A DNA stretch of 64,000 nt, taken from the NCBI RefSeq assembly GCF_018614655.1, contig NZ_JAGGOG010000025.1:62001-126000 (forward strand), in the 5' to 3' direction. The notes under the pieces are model-generated. The model worked only from the letters and a program-made list of their open reading frames with translations, searched no databases and had not been told where the DNA came from. The stretch is from Pseudomonas fluorescens (GTDB lineage: Bacteria; Pseudomonadota; Gammaproteobacteria; Pseudomonadales; Pseudomonadaceae). Each line of letters opens with the position of its first letter. Position 1 is the stretch's first letter. The translations under genes and the position numbers were made by a program. Below, one piece after another: positions 1-7,680 of the stretch.

Positions 1-78
1 TTTCTGTTCCAGGCGATCACGACCGCCTTCAACCAAGCCTTTCTGTTCCAGACGATCACGGCCGCCTTCAACTACGCC
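1..78. repeat. Two 39-bp tandem repeats inside the edge gene
   Basis: Bases 1-39 and 40-78 are near-identical 39-bp units with about three substitutions. They encode consecutive copies of a 13-residue motif with a GGRDRLEQK core. The array probably continues beyond the window start. Confidence 0.85.
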
Positions 79-300
79 TTCGGTATAGGCACGTTTGTTG
101 GCTTGCTCCGAACCGTTTTCAGCGACGCCTTTGGCGTAATCGCGATTTTCATCTTCTTGCGAACCGCTGCGAGCCAGGGTTTGGCTCAAATGTGCGGCGT
201 CAGCTTTGACTTGTGGAGTGGCTTGCTCAGACGCTGGCAGGGCAAATGCGCTGGTGGCCAGGACCGATAGTACAAAGCTTGCGAGTAATTGGCGTTTCAT
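1..300 (-). CDS. Secreted repeat protein, C-terminus cut by window edge
   Basis: The reading frame is open from the ATG at 298-300 to the window edge (100 codons seen). The first 21 residues form a clear Sec signal peptide ending SAFA, so the product is probably periplasmic. After an acidic, Gln- and Asn-containing stretch, the visible C-terminal part contains two copies of a 13-residue unit (LVEGGRDRLEQKG type), encoded by the 39-bp tandem repeat at 1-78. An AAGGAG ribosome site lies 9 bases before the ATG. I do not recognise a named family. Small secreted repeat proteins of this kind occur in fluorescent pseudomonads, but no function can be stated. The stop codon and total repeat number lie outside the window. 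Confidence 0.7.
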   Translation of the reverse strand, partial: MKRQLLASFVLSVLATSAFALPASEQATPQVKADAAHLSQTLARSGSQEDENRDYAKGVAENGSEQANKRAYTEGVVEGGRDRLEQKGLVEGGRDRLEQK

Positions 301-669
301 GATGGGTTGCTCCTTGGGAGGGCGATAAATTGGGTACAGAGCTAATGCTACTCTTGATAAGTCGATATAAAAGTTCATAAACACAATGGTAATAATCAAC
401 AGAATTGATTGTTCCCCGCGGAGGCTCTATCTCGCACGTCTCAAGCACGCGGTTTTGCACCGTGCTGGGTATTTTCGACACGAACGTGGGTAACAACGGT
501 GCGCCGTTGATGATGGAAGCTGTCTGAGTGGTCAGAAAGTCAGGTTTTTTCCACCTAATTGGCCATCGGGGTTAAACCCCTGCACCGTTTGTCAGTCGTA
601 GCCATATAAGCTGTAGCCCTAACGTGCGTCGTAACTCGCACGCTCAGTCGTAATCAGGAGTCCTGTGCA
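301..669. other. Intergenic region between divergent genes
   Basis: This 369-bp gap separates the edge gene (minus strand) from the asmA family gene (plus strand), so it must hold both promoters. I see a small palindrome at 568-580 (GGGGTT-A-AACCCC) and a short direct repeat CAGTCGTA near 594 and 644. A short reading frame in the region has no homology I recognise. No RNA gene or strong promoter match is evident. Confidence 0.5.
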
Positions 670-2739
670 ATGACGCGCACCCGTAAAATTCTCGCCTGGA
701 GCTGCGCCAGCTTCGTTCTGCTTATCGCCGTCGTGGTGTTGGTCCTGGTGTTTTTTGACTGGAACCGAATCAAGCCGCCCCTCAATGCCAAAGTCTCCGA
801 AGAACTGCATCGCCCCTTTGCCATCAATGGCAACCTGGCGGTGATCTGGCAGCGCGAGCCCGACGAAGGCGGTTGGCGTGCCTGGATTCCCTGGCCCCAC
901 GTGGTGGCCGAAGACCTGACCCTGGGCAATCCCGAGTGGTCGAAAAATCCGCAGATGGTCACCCTCAAACGCGTAGAACTACGTGTTTCGCCCTTGCCGC
1001 TGTTGGCTCAACGCGTGGTCATCCCGCGTATCGACCTCACTGAGCCAAGTGCCGAGCTGCAGCGCATGGCCGACGGCCGCGCCAACTGGACCTTCCAATT
1101 CGATCCTAAAGACCCCAATGCCGAACCCTCCAATTGGGTGGTGGACATCGGTGCCATCGGTTTCGACAAGGGTCATGTGACCCTCGATGATAAAACCCTC
1201 AAGACCCAGCTTGATGTGGTGATCGAGTTGCTGGGCAAGCCGATCCCGTTCAACGAAATTGTGGGTGACGCTGATGCCAAAAAGGCCCTGGAAAAGGGCT
1301 CGGCACCGCAGGACTATGCTTTCAGCCTCAAGGTCAAGGGTCAGTATCACGGCCAGAAACTCGCCGGCACCGGCAAGATTGGCGGCCTGCTGGCCTTGCA
1401 GGACGCCGCCAAGCCATTCCCGTTGCAAGCCCAGGTGAAGATCGCCGACACCAGTGTTGCGCTGGCTGGCACCCTGACTGATCCGCTGAACCTCGGCGCC
1501 CTGGACTTGCGCCTGAAACTCTCGGGTAACAGTCTGGGCAACCTCTACCCGCTGACCGGCGTCACCCTGCCGGACTCGCCGGCCTACGCCACAGACGGCC
1601 ACCTGATCGCCAAGCTGCATGAGGTGGGCGGCGCGTCGTTCCGCTATGAAAACTTCAACGGCAAGATCGGCAACAGCGACATTCATGGCAACCTCGCTTA
1701 CGTCGCGAGTCAGCCCCGCCCCAAGTTGAGCGGAACGTTGGTGTCCAATCAACTGTTGATGGCTGACCTTGCGCCATTGATCGGCGCCGATTCCAACGCC
1801 AAGCAAAAAGCCCGGGGCGGCGAGAGCAAGCAACCGGCGACCAAGGTATTGCCGGTGGAGGAGTTCCGCACTGAACGCTGGCGCGATATGGATGCCGATG
1901 TGGAATTCACCGGCAAGCGCATCGTCCACAGTGCGGACTTGCCGTTTACTGATCTCTACACGCATTTGGTATTGAACGATGGCGAGCTGAGCCTGGAGCC
2001 CCTGCGCTTTGGCGTGGCCGGTGGCAAGTTGGATGCGCAGATTCGCTTGAATGGCCGGATCACCCCGCTGGAAGGTCGTGCCCGCTTGACCGCACGTAAC
2101 TTCAAACTCAAGCAGCTGTTCCCGACCTTTGAGCCGATGAAAACCAGTTTCGGTGAGCTCAACGGTGACGCGGATATTTCGGGTCGCGGCAATTCCGTGG
2201 CGGCGTTGCTAGGCAGTTCCAACGGCGATCTGAAGATGTTGATCAACGACGGTGCTATCAGCCGCGGGCTGATGGAAATCGCCGGGCTGAACGTCGGTAA
2301 CTACGTGGTCGGAAAAATGTTTGGCGACAAGGAAGTGAAGATCAACTGCGCAGCGGCGGACTTCGGGATCAAGACTGGCTTGGCCACCACCCGGCTGTTT
2401 GTGTTCGATACCGAGAACGCGATCATTTACATCGATGGCACGGCGAACATGGCCAGCGAGCAACTGGATCTGACGATTACGCCTGAGTCCAAGGGCTTCC
2501 GCCTGTTCTCCCTGCGTTCACCGTTGTACGTCAGTGGGCCGTTTATCAAGCCCAATGCCGGGGTGAAAGCGGTGCCGTTGATGCTGCGTGGTGCAGGGAT
2601 GGTGGCGTTGGGGTTGATTGCCGGGCCGGCGGCGGGTCTGTTGGCACTGGTTGCACCGAGCGGCGATGTGCCGAACCAATGTGCGCCGTTGCTGCAGCAG
2701 ATGAAGGAAGGCAAGGCCCCGAAAACAGTGAAAGGCTAA
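670..2739 (+). CDS. AsmA family protein
   Basis: The 689-residue product starts with one membrane anchor (about residues 8-29, very Val/Leu rich), followed by a long, beta-rich periplasmic region typical of AsmA and DUF748-like proteins. The AsmA C-terminal domain covers about residues 400-610. Near the end is a hydrophobic Gly/Ala/Leu segment (about 645-668) and a conserved NQC motif. The family is related to bridge-like lipid transfer proteins, and E. coli AsmA affects outer membrane assembly and phospholipid supply. A CAGGAG ribosome site precedes the ATG. The gene stands alone and converges on the ferritin-like gene. The family call is firm; the exact role here is inferred. Confidence 0.88.
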   Translation: MTRTRKILAWSCASFVLLIAVVVLVLVFFDWNRIKPPLNAKVSEELHRPFAINGNLAVIWQREPDEGGWRAWIPWPHVVAEDLTLGNPEWSKNPQMVTLKRVELRVSPLPLLAQRVVIPRIDLTEPSAELQRMADGRANWTFQFDPKDPNAEPSNWVVDIGAIGFDKGHVTLDDKTLKTQLDVVIELLGKPIPFNEIVGDADAKKALEKGSAPQDYAFSLKVKGQYHGQKLAGTGKIGGLLALQDAAKPFPLQAQVKIADTSVALAGTLTDPLNLGALDLRLKLSGNSLGNLYPLTGVTLPDSPAYATDGHLIAKLHEVGGASFRYENFNGKIGNSDIHGNLAYVASQPRPKLSGTLVSNQLLMADLAPLIGADSNAKQKARGGESKQPATKVLPVEEFRTERWRDMDADVEFTGKRIVHSADLPFTDLYTHLVLNDGELSLEPLRFGVAGGKLDAQIRLNGRITPLEGRARLTARNFKLKQLFPTFEPMKTSFGELNGDADISGRGNSVAALLGSSNGDLKMLINDGAISRGLMEIAGLNVGNYVVGKMFGDKEVKINCAAADFGIKTGLATTRLFVFDTENAIIYIDGTANMASEQLDLTITPESKGFRLFSLRSPLYVSGPFIKPNAGVKAVPLMLRGAGMVALGLIAGPAAGLLALVAPSGDVPNQCAPLLQQMKEGKAPKTVKG

Positions 2740-2747
2740 CTCACCGG

Positions 2748-2839
2748 TGTAGCCGCTGCCGAGGTACGAGGCTGCGCAGCGGCCCCAAGGGCGGTCCTGC
2801 GGACACGCATCGCAGCCTCGTACCTCGGCAGCGGCTACA
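2748..2839. repeat. Long inverted repeat, 29-bp perfect arms (GTAGCC family)
   Basis: The left arm (2748-2776) and right arm (2811-2839) are exact reverse complements over 29 bp and begin TGTAGCCGCTGCC. The element lies between two convergent genes and can form a strong hairpin in either transcript, so it may act as a bidirectional terminator. Related elements lie at 16017, 19550 and 35097. Confidence 0.85.
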
Positions 2840-2849
2840 ACGGGGACAG

Positions 2850-3380
2850 TTACAGATCCTGCAGAATATCCGCCATGTCATCGGCGTGTTCTTCTTCCTG
2901 GGCCAGGATGTCTTCGAAGATCCGGCGGGTGGTCGGGTCTTTATCGCCGATGTACTGGATGATCTCGCGGTAGCTGTCCACGGCAATTCGCTCGGCGACC
3001 AAGTCTTCGTAGACCATTTCCTTCAGGTTTTTGCCCGCGACGTATTGCGCGTGGGAGTTCTTGGACAGCAAGTCCGGATTGAATTCCGGTTCACCGCCCA
3101 GTTGCACGATACGTTCGGCCAGCTTGTCGGCATGCTCGGATTCCTGGTTGGCGTGCTCCAGGAACTCTTCGGCGGCGACGTGGGCTTTAACGCCGTTGGC
3201 CATGAAGTAGTGACGTTTGTAGCGCAGCACACAGACCAGCTCAGTGGCCAGCGACTCGTTGAGTAAGCGCAGGATTTCCTGGCGGTCAGCGTCGTAGCCT
3301 TCGGTCACGGCGCCGTTTTCGACGTTCTTGCGGGCGCGTTCACGCAGGGTGCTTACGTCGGACAAATGCATGTCAGTCAT
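2850..3380 (-). CDS. Ferritin-like diiron protein
   Basis: This is a 176-residue, all-helical, acidic protein of the ferritin/bacterioferritin-like group. Four helices carry the expected metal ligands: Glu47, an ExxH at Glu80/His83, Glu130, and an ExxH at Glu162/His165. It likely oxidises and stores iron or protects against peroxide in the cytoplasm. I place the start at the ATG at 3380 because a GAGGAGAA ribosome site lies just before it; an upstream in-frame start at 3416 has no such site. Codon choice and length suit pseudomonad 'ferritin-like domain' proteins. It is not a classical Bfr, because no haem-binding Met can be assigned with confidence. Confidence 0.82.
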   Translation of the reverse strand: MTDMHLSDVSTLRERARKNVENGAVTEGYDADRQEILRLLNESLATELVCVLRYKRHYFMANGVKAHVAAEEFLEHANQESEHADKLAERIVQLGGEPEFNPDLLSKNSHAQYVAGKNLKEMVYEDLVAERIAVDSYREIIQYIGDKDPTTRRIFEDILAQEEEHADDMADILQDL

Positions 3381-3478
3381 CTCATTCTCCTCAGGGCGAT
3401 ATACGGTTTGCGCCACGCTCTATTGGCGTGATCGCTCCAAGTTGTGAGTTCTGCATGAGGCAAAAAGTTTTATCGGAT

Positions 3479-4378
3479 TTACAACGCGTGTCCCGACAGC
3501 CGCGCCTCCTCCTGTAACCACTGGAAAAACGCCCTGACCGGCGGATGCCGCTCGCGACCGGGCACGCACAGCGCACTGTAGCCGGCACCGTCGACGCTGA
3601 TCTGGGGTCGATAAGGCACCAGCAAACCGCTGGCGACGCTTTCCGAAACCAGGATATTGCTGGCCAGTACCAAGCCCTGGCCGGCAATCGCCGCTTGCAG
3701 GGCGTAGTGCTCTTCATCGTATTCGCGTATCGGCGAGGCAGGTTGCAGCCAGTCTTCGCCGGCCTTCTCGCACCAGGCCTGCCAACCCAGGGCGTAGAGC
3801 TTGGAGTTGTGCCAGCGCACGCTGATCAAGGTCGGCGCCCGTTCACTCGCCAGCGCGACCTGTTCGGGTGAGCCATAGACCGCAAAGCATTCATCGAACA
3901 GGCACAGGCCGTATAAGTTCAGGTAATCGTCGAGGCTGTAGCGAATCGCCAGGTCGATGCTGGCGTCCTGCTGCAAATCCACCACGTCGCAGTTTGTGTC
4001 CAGGCGCAGGCTGATCCCCGGATGGGCGGCGTAGAAACGCCCCAGCCGTGGCACCAGCCACAGGGCGGCGAACGCCGGCGTGGTGGACAGCGTGAGGTTG
4101 CCGGTGCTGCGCTGTGGACGCAGGGTGTCGACACTTTGCGCCACTTCCAGCAAGGCACCGTGCAAGCTGTGGAACAGCCGCTCGCCACCTTCGGTGAGGC
4201 GTACCTGGCGCGGCAGGCGCTCGAACAGTGGCACTCCGAGCCAGGTTTCCAGTGTGCGAATCTGATGGGATACCGCCGTCGGCGATACCGACAACTCGTG
4301 GGCGGCAGCCTTGAAGCTCAGCAGGCGCGAGGCCGACTCAAAGGCGCGCAGGGCGGTCAGGGGCAGTGAGGCGAACAT
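3479..4378 (-). CDS. LysR-type transcriptional regulator
   Basis: The 299-residue product has an N-terminal winged helix (residues about 4-63, with the typical ALRAFE, SFKAAAHELSVSPTAVSHQI and LFER segments) and a C-terminal effector-binding domain. The overall pattern is GcvA/AmpR-like. I choose the ATG at 4378, which has GGAG six bases upstream; a Met four codons earlier lacks a good site. It is divergent from an azoreductase-type gene, with a T-N11-A operator between them. It therefore probably regulates the azoreductase and SMR genes and itself. The inducer cannot be read from sequence. Confidence 0.9.
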   Translation of the reverse strand: MFASLPLTALRAFESASRLLSFKAAAHELSVSPTAVSHQIRTLETWLGVPLFERLPRQVRLTEGGERLFHSLHGALLEVAQSVDTLRPQRSTGNLTLSTTPAFAALWLVPRLGRFYAAHPGISLRLDTNCDVVDLQQDASIDLAIRYSLDDYLNLYGLCLFDECFAVYGSPEQVALASERAPTLISVRWHNSKLYALGWQAWCEKAGEDWLQPASPIREYDEEHYALQAAIAGQGLVLASNILVSESVASGLLVPYRPQISVDGAGYSALCVPGRERHPPVRAFFQWLQEEARLSGHAL

Positions 4379-4400
4379 GCGAGACTCCATGGGTGAATTA

Positions 4401-4419
4401 AAGTCATCTGGATTGACTT
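4401..4419. promoter_or_regulatory. LysR-type operator, T-N11-A palindrome
   Basis: AAGTCA (4401-4406) and TGACTT (4414-4419) form a perfect 6-bp inverted repeat around a 7-bp centre, and contain a T-N11-A core. It lies in the 137-bp gap between the regulator start and the azoreductase start, where LysR-type regulators usually bind. Confidence 0.6.
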
Positions 4420-4515
4420 CTGCTCATTTGTCGGGTGGGTCGCTCGGCTATAGCTTTGTTAGCAAGAGAGGCGGCCAATCAGGTTGCCTGAGTCTAGCGT
4501 GCGAAGGCCTTACAG

Positions 4516-5157
4516 ATGAAAAAAATGCTTGCGATTCATGCCAGCCCCCGTGGCGAACGTTCCCACTCCCGGCGCTTGGCCGAAGTTTTTCTCGATGTTT
4601 GGCAAACCGCCAATCCCGAGGTGCAACTGACGCGTCGCGAAGTTGGGCGGGCCTCGATTCCCCATGTCAGCGAAGCCTTTGTCGCGGCGAACTTCTACCC
4701 TGAACCCCAGGCCCGTCCTCTGTCCATGCAGGCCGATTTGCAGTTGAGCGATGAACTGGTAGGTGAGTTGATCGAGCACGAGCTGCTGGTGATTTCCGTG
4801 CCGATGTACAACTTCGGCATCCCGAGCGGCCTCAAAGCCTGGATCGATCAGATCGTGCGGATGGGGCTGACCTTTGATGTTGCCCAAGACAGCCAGGGTA
4901 TCGCCCAGTATCAGCGTTTGCTGGTGGGCAAGAAGGCGTTGATCATCACCAGTCGTGGCGGCAGCGGGTTTGGCCCGGGTGGCGAGAACGAGGCGATGAA
5001 CCACGCTGACCCGCACTTGCGCACGGTGTTGGGGTTTATCGGTATCGACGACATTACGGTGATTGCCGCCGAGGGCGAGGAGTCTGTCGCCGAAGCTTTT
5101 CGTCGTTCCAGCGATGAGGCGGAGCGCCGGTTACACGACTTGGCCCGGAGCTTCTGA
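4516..5157 (+). CDS. FMN-dependent NAD(P)H oxidoreductase, AzoR family
   Basis: The 213-residue product has a flavodoxin-like fold. The N-terminal phosphate loop reads IHASPRGERSHSRRLA, the central flavin contact reads PMYNFGIPSGLKAWIDQI, and the third loop reads TSRGGSGFGPG. These are hallmarks of AzoR-type FMN-dependent NADH-azoreductases and quinone reductases, which perform two-electron reduction of azo dyes or quinones in the cytoplasm. It is immediately followed (1 bp) by an SMR efflux gene and is divergent from a LysR regulator. This suggests a small detoxification operon. The natural substrate is unknown. Confidence 0.88.
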   Translation: MKKMLAIHASPRGERSHSRRLAEVFLDVWQTANPEVQLTRREVGRASIPHVSEAFVAANFYPEPQARPLSMQADLQLSDELVGELIEHELLVISVPMYNFGIPSGLKAWIDQIVRMGLTFDVAQDSQGIAQYQRLLVGKKALIITSRGGSGFGPGGENEAMNHADPHLRTVLGFIGIDDITVIAAEGEESVAEAFRRSSDEAERRLHDLARSF

Positions 5158-5158
5158 G

Positions 5159-5464
5159 GTGCCCTGGGTCTTCCTGCTGATCGCCGCCGGCTTTGAGGTG
5201 ACCTTCGCCATGGGCATGAAGTACGCCGAGGGCTTCACCCGGCTCTGGCCGTCGGTGCTCACAGTGGTCGCGGCGGTGGGCGGGATTTATTTCCTGACCC
5301 TGGCCATGCGTGAGCTGCCGGTGAGCATCGCCTACCCGATCTGGACCGCCATCGGTTCCCTGGGCACAGTGTTCCTCGGGTTTGCCTTGCTGGGGGAAAG
5401 CCTGACGCTGATCAAGTTGGTGTCGGTGGGGCTGATCGTGGCGGGTGTGGTGGGCCTTAAATAG
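5159..5464 (+). CDS. Small multidrug resistance family exporter (SugE/Gdx-like)
   Basis: This 101-residue protein has four predicted membrane helices and the essential Glu in the first helix (AAGFEVTFAMGMKYAEGFTR). The GFTRLWPS segment, the SIAYPIWTAIGSLGT helix and the C-terminal VGLIVAGVVGLK resemble SugE/Gdx guanidinium exporters more than EmrE. I take the GTG at 5159 as the start: it follows the azoreductase stop by one base, gives the usual SMR length, and lies just after a GGAG site inside the upstream gene. A longer upstream frame would overlap the azoreductase by about 95 bp and adds a non-membrane extension. It probably works with the azoreductase under LysR control. Confidence 0.82.
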   Translation: MPWVFLLIAAGFEVTFAMGMKYAEGFTRLWPSVLTVVAAVGGIYFLTLAMRELPVSIAYPIWTAIGSLGTVFLGFALLGESLTLIKLVSVGLIVAGVVGLK

Positions 5465-5527
5465 CGTCATGGCTTGGTCATGGTGACTGGTCTAGGATGG
5501 GCATCAGTTAAGGATGGGCGCTGTACT

Positions 5528-5618
5528 TGTGGCGAGCGGGCTTGCCCGCGTTGGACTGCGTAGCAGTCCCTTTTTTGGGCCGCTTCGCGACCCAGCGCGG
5601 GCAAGCCCGCTCGCCACA
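5528..5618. repeat. REP pair (GCGAGCGGGCTTGCCCGC type)
   Basis: Two inverted copies of a TGTGGCGAGCGGGCTTGCC unit flank a 40-bp centre that itself contains imperfect hairpins. It lies between the SMR gene and the lipase gene and resembles pseudomonad REPINs. Confidence 0.8.
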
Positions 5619-5691
5619 GGTTACTTGCATGTTCTATATCTTGACTGACCGGTTTTTGCCCCATCTGCTCACGTTCAAGGACGTTCGCCCC

Positions 5692-6582
5692 ATGCCGCAG
5701 TCATTGGCCACGCGTTATCCCCTGGTGCTGGTGCCGGGCATGCTCGGGTTTGTGCGCCTGGTGCTGTACCCGTATTGGTACGGTATCGTTCCGGCGTTGC
5801 GCGCCGGTGGAGCGCAGGTGTTCCCGATACAGGTGGCACCGCTCAACTCCAGTGAAGTGCGCGGCGAACAGTTACTGGCGCAGATCGAGCAGATTCGCCG
5901 GGAAACCGGGGCCGACAAGGTCAACCTGATCGGCCATAGCCAGGGCTCGCTGACCGCACGTTATGCCGCGGCCAGGCGCCCGGAATGGGTGGCCTCGGTG
6001 ACCTCGGTGGCCGGCCCCAACCATGGTTCGGAGCTGGCGGACCATATCCATACCCATTACCCCGCGGATAGCGCCAAGGGTCGCATCATGAGTGCGCTGC
6101 TGAGGTTGGTTGGCGTGATGATGGGCTGGCTGGAAACCGGCTATCGCGGCCCACGTTTTGCGGCAGATATTCATGCCTCTCACCATTCACTGACCAGCGA
6201 GGGTGTGGCGCTGTTCAATCGTCAGTATCCGCAGGGGATGCCAGACACCTGGGGCGGGCAGGGCGCCGAGGAGGTCAACGGTGTGCGCTATTACTCCTGG
6301 TCCGGCACCTTGCAACCGGGCAAGGCCGACCGTGGGCGCAACCTGTTGGAGGGGACTAATCGCAGTTGCCGGCTATTTGCCAAAACCTTCGTCCGTGAGA
6401 AGGACCAGTGCGATGGCATGGTCGGCCGCTACAGCTCGCACCTGGGCACCGTGATCGGCGATGACTACGCCCTGAACCACTTCGATATCGTCAACCAGCC
6501 CCTGGGGCTGGTAGGCAAGGGCGCGGAGCCCATCAGGCTATTTGTCGAGCATGCCCAGCGGTTGAAGGCCGCCGGGGTTTAG
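5692..6582 (+). CDS. Triacylglycerol lipase, family I.1/I.2 type without signal peptide
   Basis: The 296-residue alpha/beta hydrolase begins with the RYPLVLVPGMLGF oxyanion region. It carries the nucleophile Ser83 in GHSQG, Asp241 in DGMVG and His263 in LNHFD. It aligns by eye over its whole length with P. fragi lipase and, less closely, P. aeruginosa LipA. No signal peptide is seen at this start; the ATG at 5629 adds 21 residues that also do not form one. No lif foldase gene is nearby. Cys226 and Cys240 are spaced so that they might form the family disulfide. Fat hydrolysis is known for the family; export and true start here are uncertain. Confidence 0.85.
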   Translation: MPQSLATRYPLVLVPGMLGFVRLVLYPYWYGIVPALRAGGAQVFPIQVAPLNSSEVRGEQLLAQIEQIRRETGADKVNLIGHSQGSLTARYAAARRPEWVASVTSVAGPNHGSELADHIHTHYPADSAKGRIMSALLRLVGVMMGWLETGYRGPRFAADIHASHHSLTSEGVALFNRQYPQGMPDTWGGQGAEEVNGVRYYSWSGTLQPGKADRGRNLLEGTNRSCRLFAKTFVREKDQCDGMVGRYSSHLGTVIGDDYALNHFDIVNQPLGLVGKGAEPIRLFVEHAQRLKAAGV

Positions 6583-6603
6583 CAGGTAGACCGAGTTATC
6601 GTT

Positions 6604-6687
6604 CTTCGCGAGCAAGCCCGCTCCCACATTCGACCGAGTCCATCCGTTGGAATGCGGTCGAATGTGGGAGCGGGCTTGCTCGCGAAG
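6604..6687. repeat. REPIN (GGGAGCGGGCTTGCTCGC type)
   Basis: Two inverted REP units (CTTCGCGAGCAAGCCCGC and its complement) enclose an inner inverted repeat TTCGACCG/CGGTCGAA. It lies between convergent lipase and EamA genes and could end both transcripts. Confidence 0.85.
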
Positions 6688-6695
6688 GCGATGTC

Positions 6696-7583
6696 TCAGG
6701 CGACGCTGACCTTCCTGCTAACCGGCGTCGTCCAACGCTCCGACAAGATCACCCCACCCAAGGTCAGCACGCCGCCCACCAGGTGATACGACGCCAACTG
6801 TTCCTTCAACACCACCGCCGCAATCAATGCAGTAATCAACGGCAGCAAGTTGAAAAACAGCGTGGTGCGGCTCGGCCCCAAATGCTTGACCGAATGCATC
6901 CACGCCAACGGCGCGAGCATCGAGGCCAGCAAGCAGGCGTACATCACCAGCGGAATATTCGACCAGCCCAGCCCGACCTTTTCCGACATGAGGAACAGCG
7001 GAAACAGCACCACCACCGCCACCAGCACCTGCAAGTACAGCAACACCAGCGGCGGCAGGCGCAGCTGCCACTTTTTCAGCAAGGTGCTGTAGATCGCATA
7101 GGCCAGGGTGGCAACCAGCATCATCGCGTCCCCCAGGTTCAAGCCATGTTGCAGCAGCACGGAGAGGCTGCCGGAGGACACCACCACCAGCACCCCGGCA
7201 AACGACAGCACCGCACCGGTCAGGGCGCCAAAGGTCAGGCGTTGACCGAGGCTGATGATCGCCGCAGTCAAGGCCATCAGCGGCATCAGCGACAGGATGA
7301 TGCCCATGTTGGTGGCCGAGGTCAGGGTCGCGGCGTAATACGCCAGGCTCTGATAGACCGCCATGCCCAGCACGCCAAGGATGAAGATCTTGCCAAGGTT
7401 AGGGCGAATCAGCGGCCAGTGGGTGATCACCGGCTTGAGCATAAAGGGGGTGAACAGAATCCCCGCCAGCAGCCAGCGGTAAAAGCCAATCTCGGCGGGG
7501 AAGATCGCGCCCACCGCCAGTTTGTTGATCACGGTATTGCCGGCCCAGATAAAAATGGCCAGTAATGGATAAGCGTATTGCAT
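6696..7583 (-). CDS. EamA family (DMT superfamily) transporter
   Basis: The 295-residue protein has ten predicted membrane helices in two EamA repeats, with the usual WAGN near the N-terminus and a PLAWM segment in the second half. These inner-membrane proteins typically export amino acids or other metabolites. The start at 7583 (MQYAYPLLAIFIWAGN) matches the family; the upstream extension is arginine-rich and not membrane-like. It is divergent from an AraC regulator with a perfect palindrome between the two genes, so it is probably the regulator's target. Confidence 0.87.
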   Translation of the reverse strand: MQYAYPLLAIFIWAGNTVINKLAVGAIFPAEIGFYRWLLAGILFTPFMLKPVITHWPLIRPNLGKIFILGVLGMAVYQSLAYYAATLTSATNMGIILSLMPLMALTAAIISLGQRLTFGALTGAVLSFAGVLVVVSSGSLSVLLQHGLNLGDAMMLVATLAYAIYSTLLKKWQLRLPPLVLLYLQVLVAVVVLFPLFLMSEKVGLGWSNIPLVMYACLLASMLAPLAWMHSVKHLGPSRTTLFFNLLPLITALIAAVVLKEQLASYHLVGGVLTLGGVILSERWTTPVSRKVSVA

Positions 7584-7626
7584 CGAGAAGAACCAGGAGC
7601 GTGGATAAGGGTTGATTATCCTTTGT

Positions 7627-7654
7627 CTGGATCGAAGCCTATACTTCGATCCAG
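7627..7654. promoter_or_regulatory. Perfect 11-bp palindrome between EamA and AraC genes
   Basis: CTGGATCGAAG (7627-7637) and CTTCGATCCAG (7644-7654) are exact inverted repeats separated by 6 bp. A third half-site, TCCAGACA at 7671-7678, is the complement of TGTCTGGA at 7624-7631. The position between divergent starts suggests an operator for the AraC-type regulator. Confidence 0.6.
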
Positions 7655-7680
7655 CCATCCGACCTCTGTATCCAGACAAT

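Noticed and set aside
2679..3266. 195-codon plus-strand frame starting in the asmA gene end
   Set aside because: It reads through the long inverted repeat and then antisense to the ferritin-like gene.
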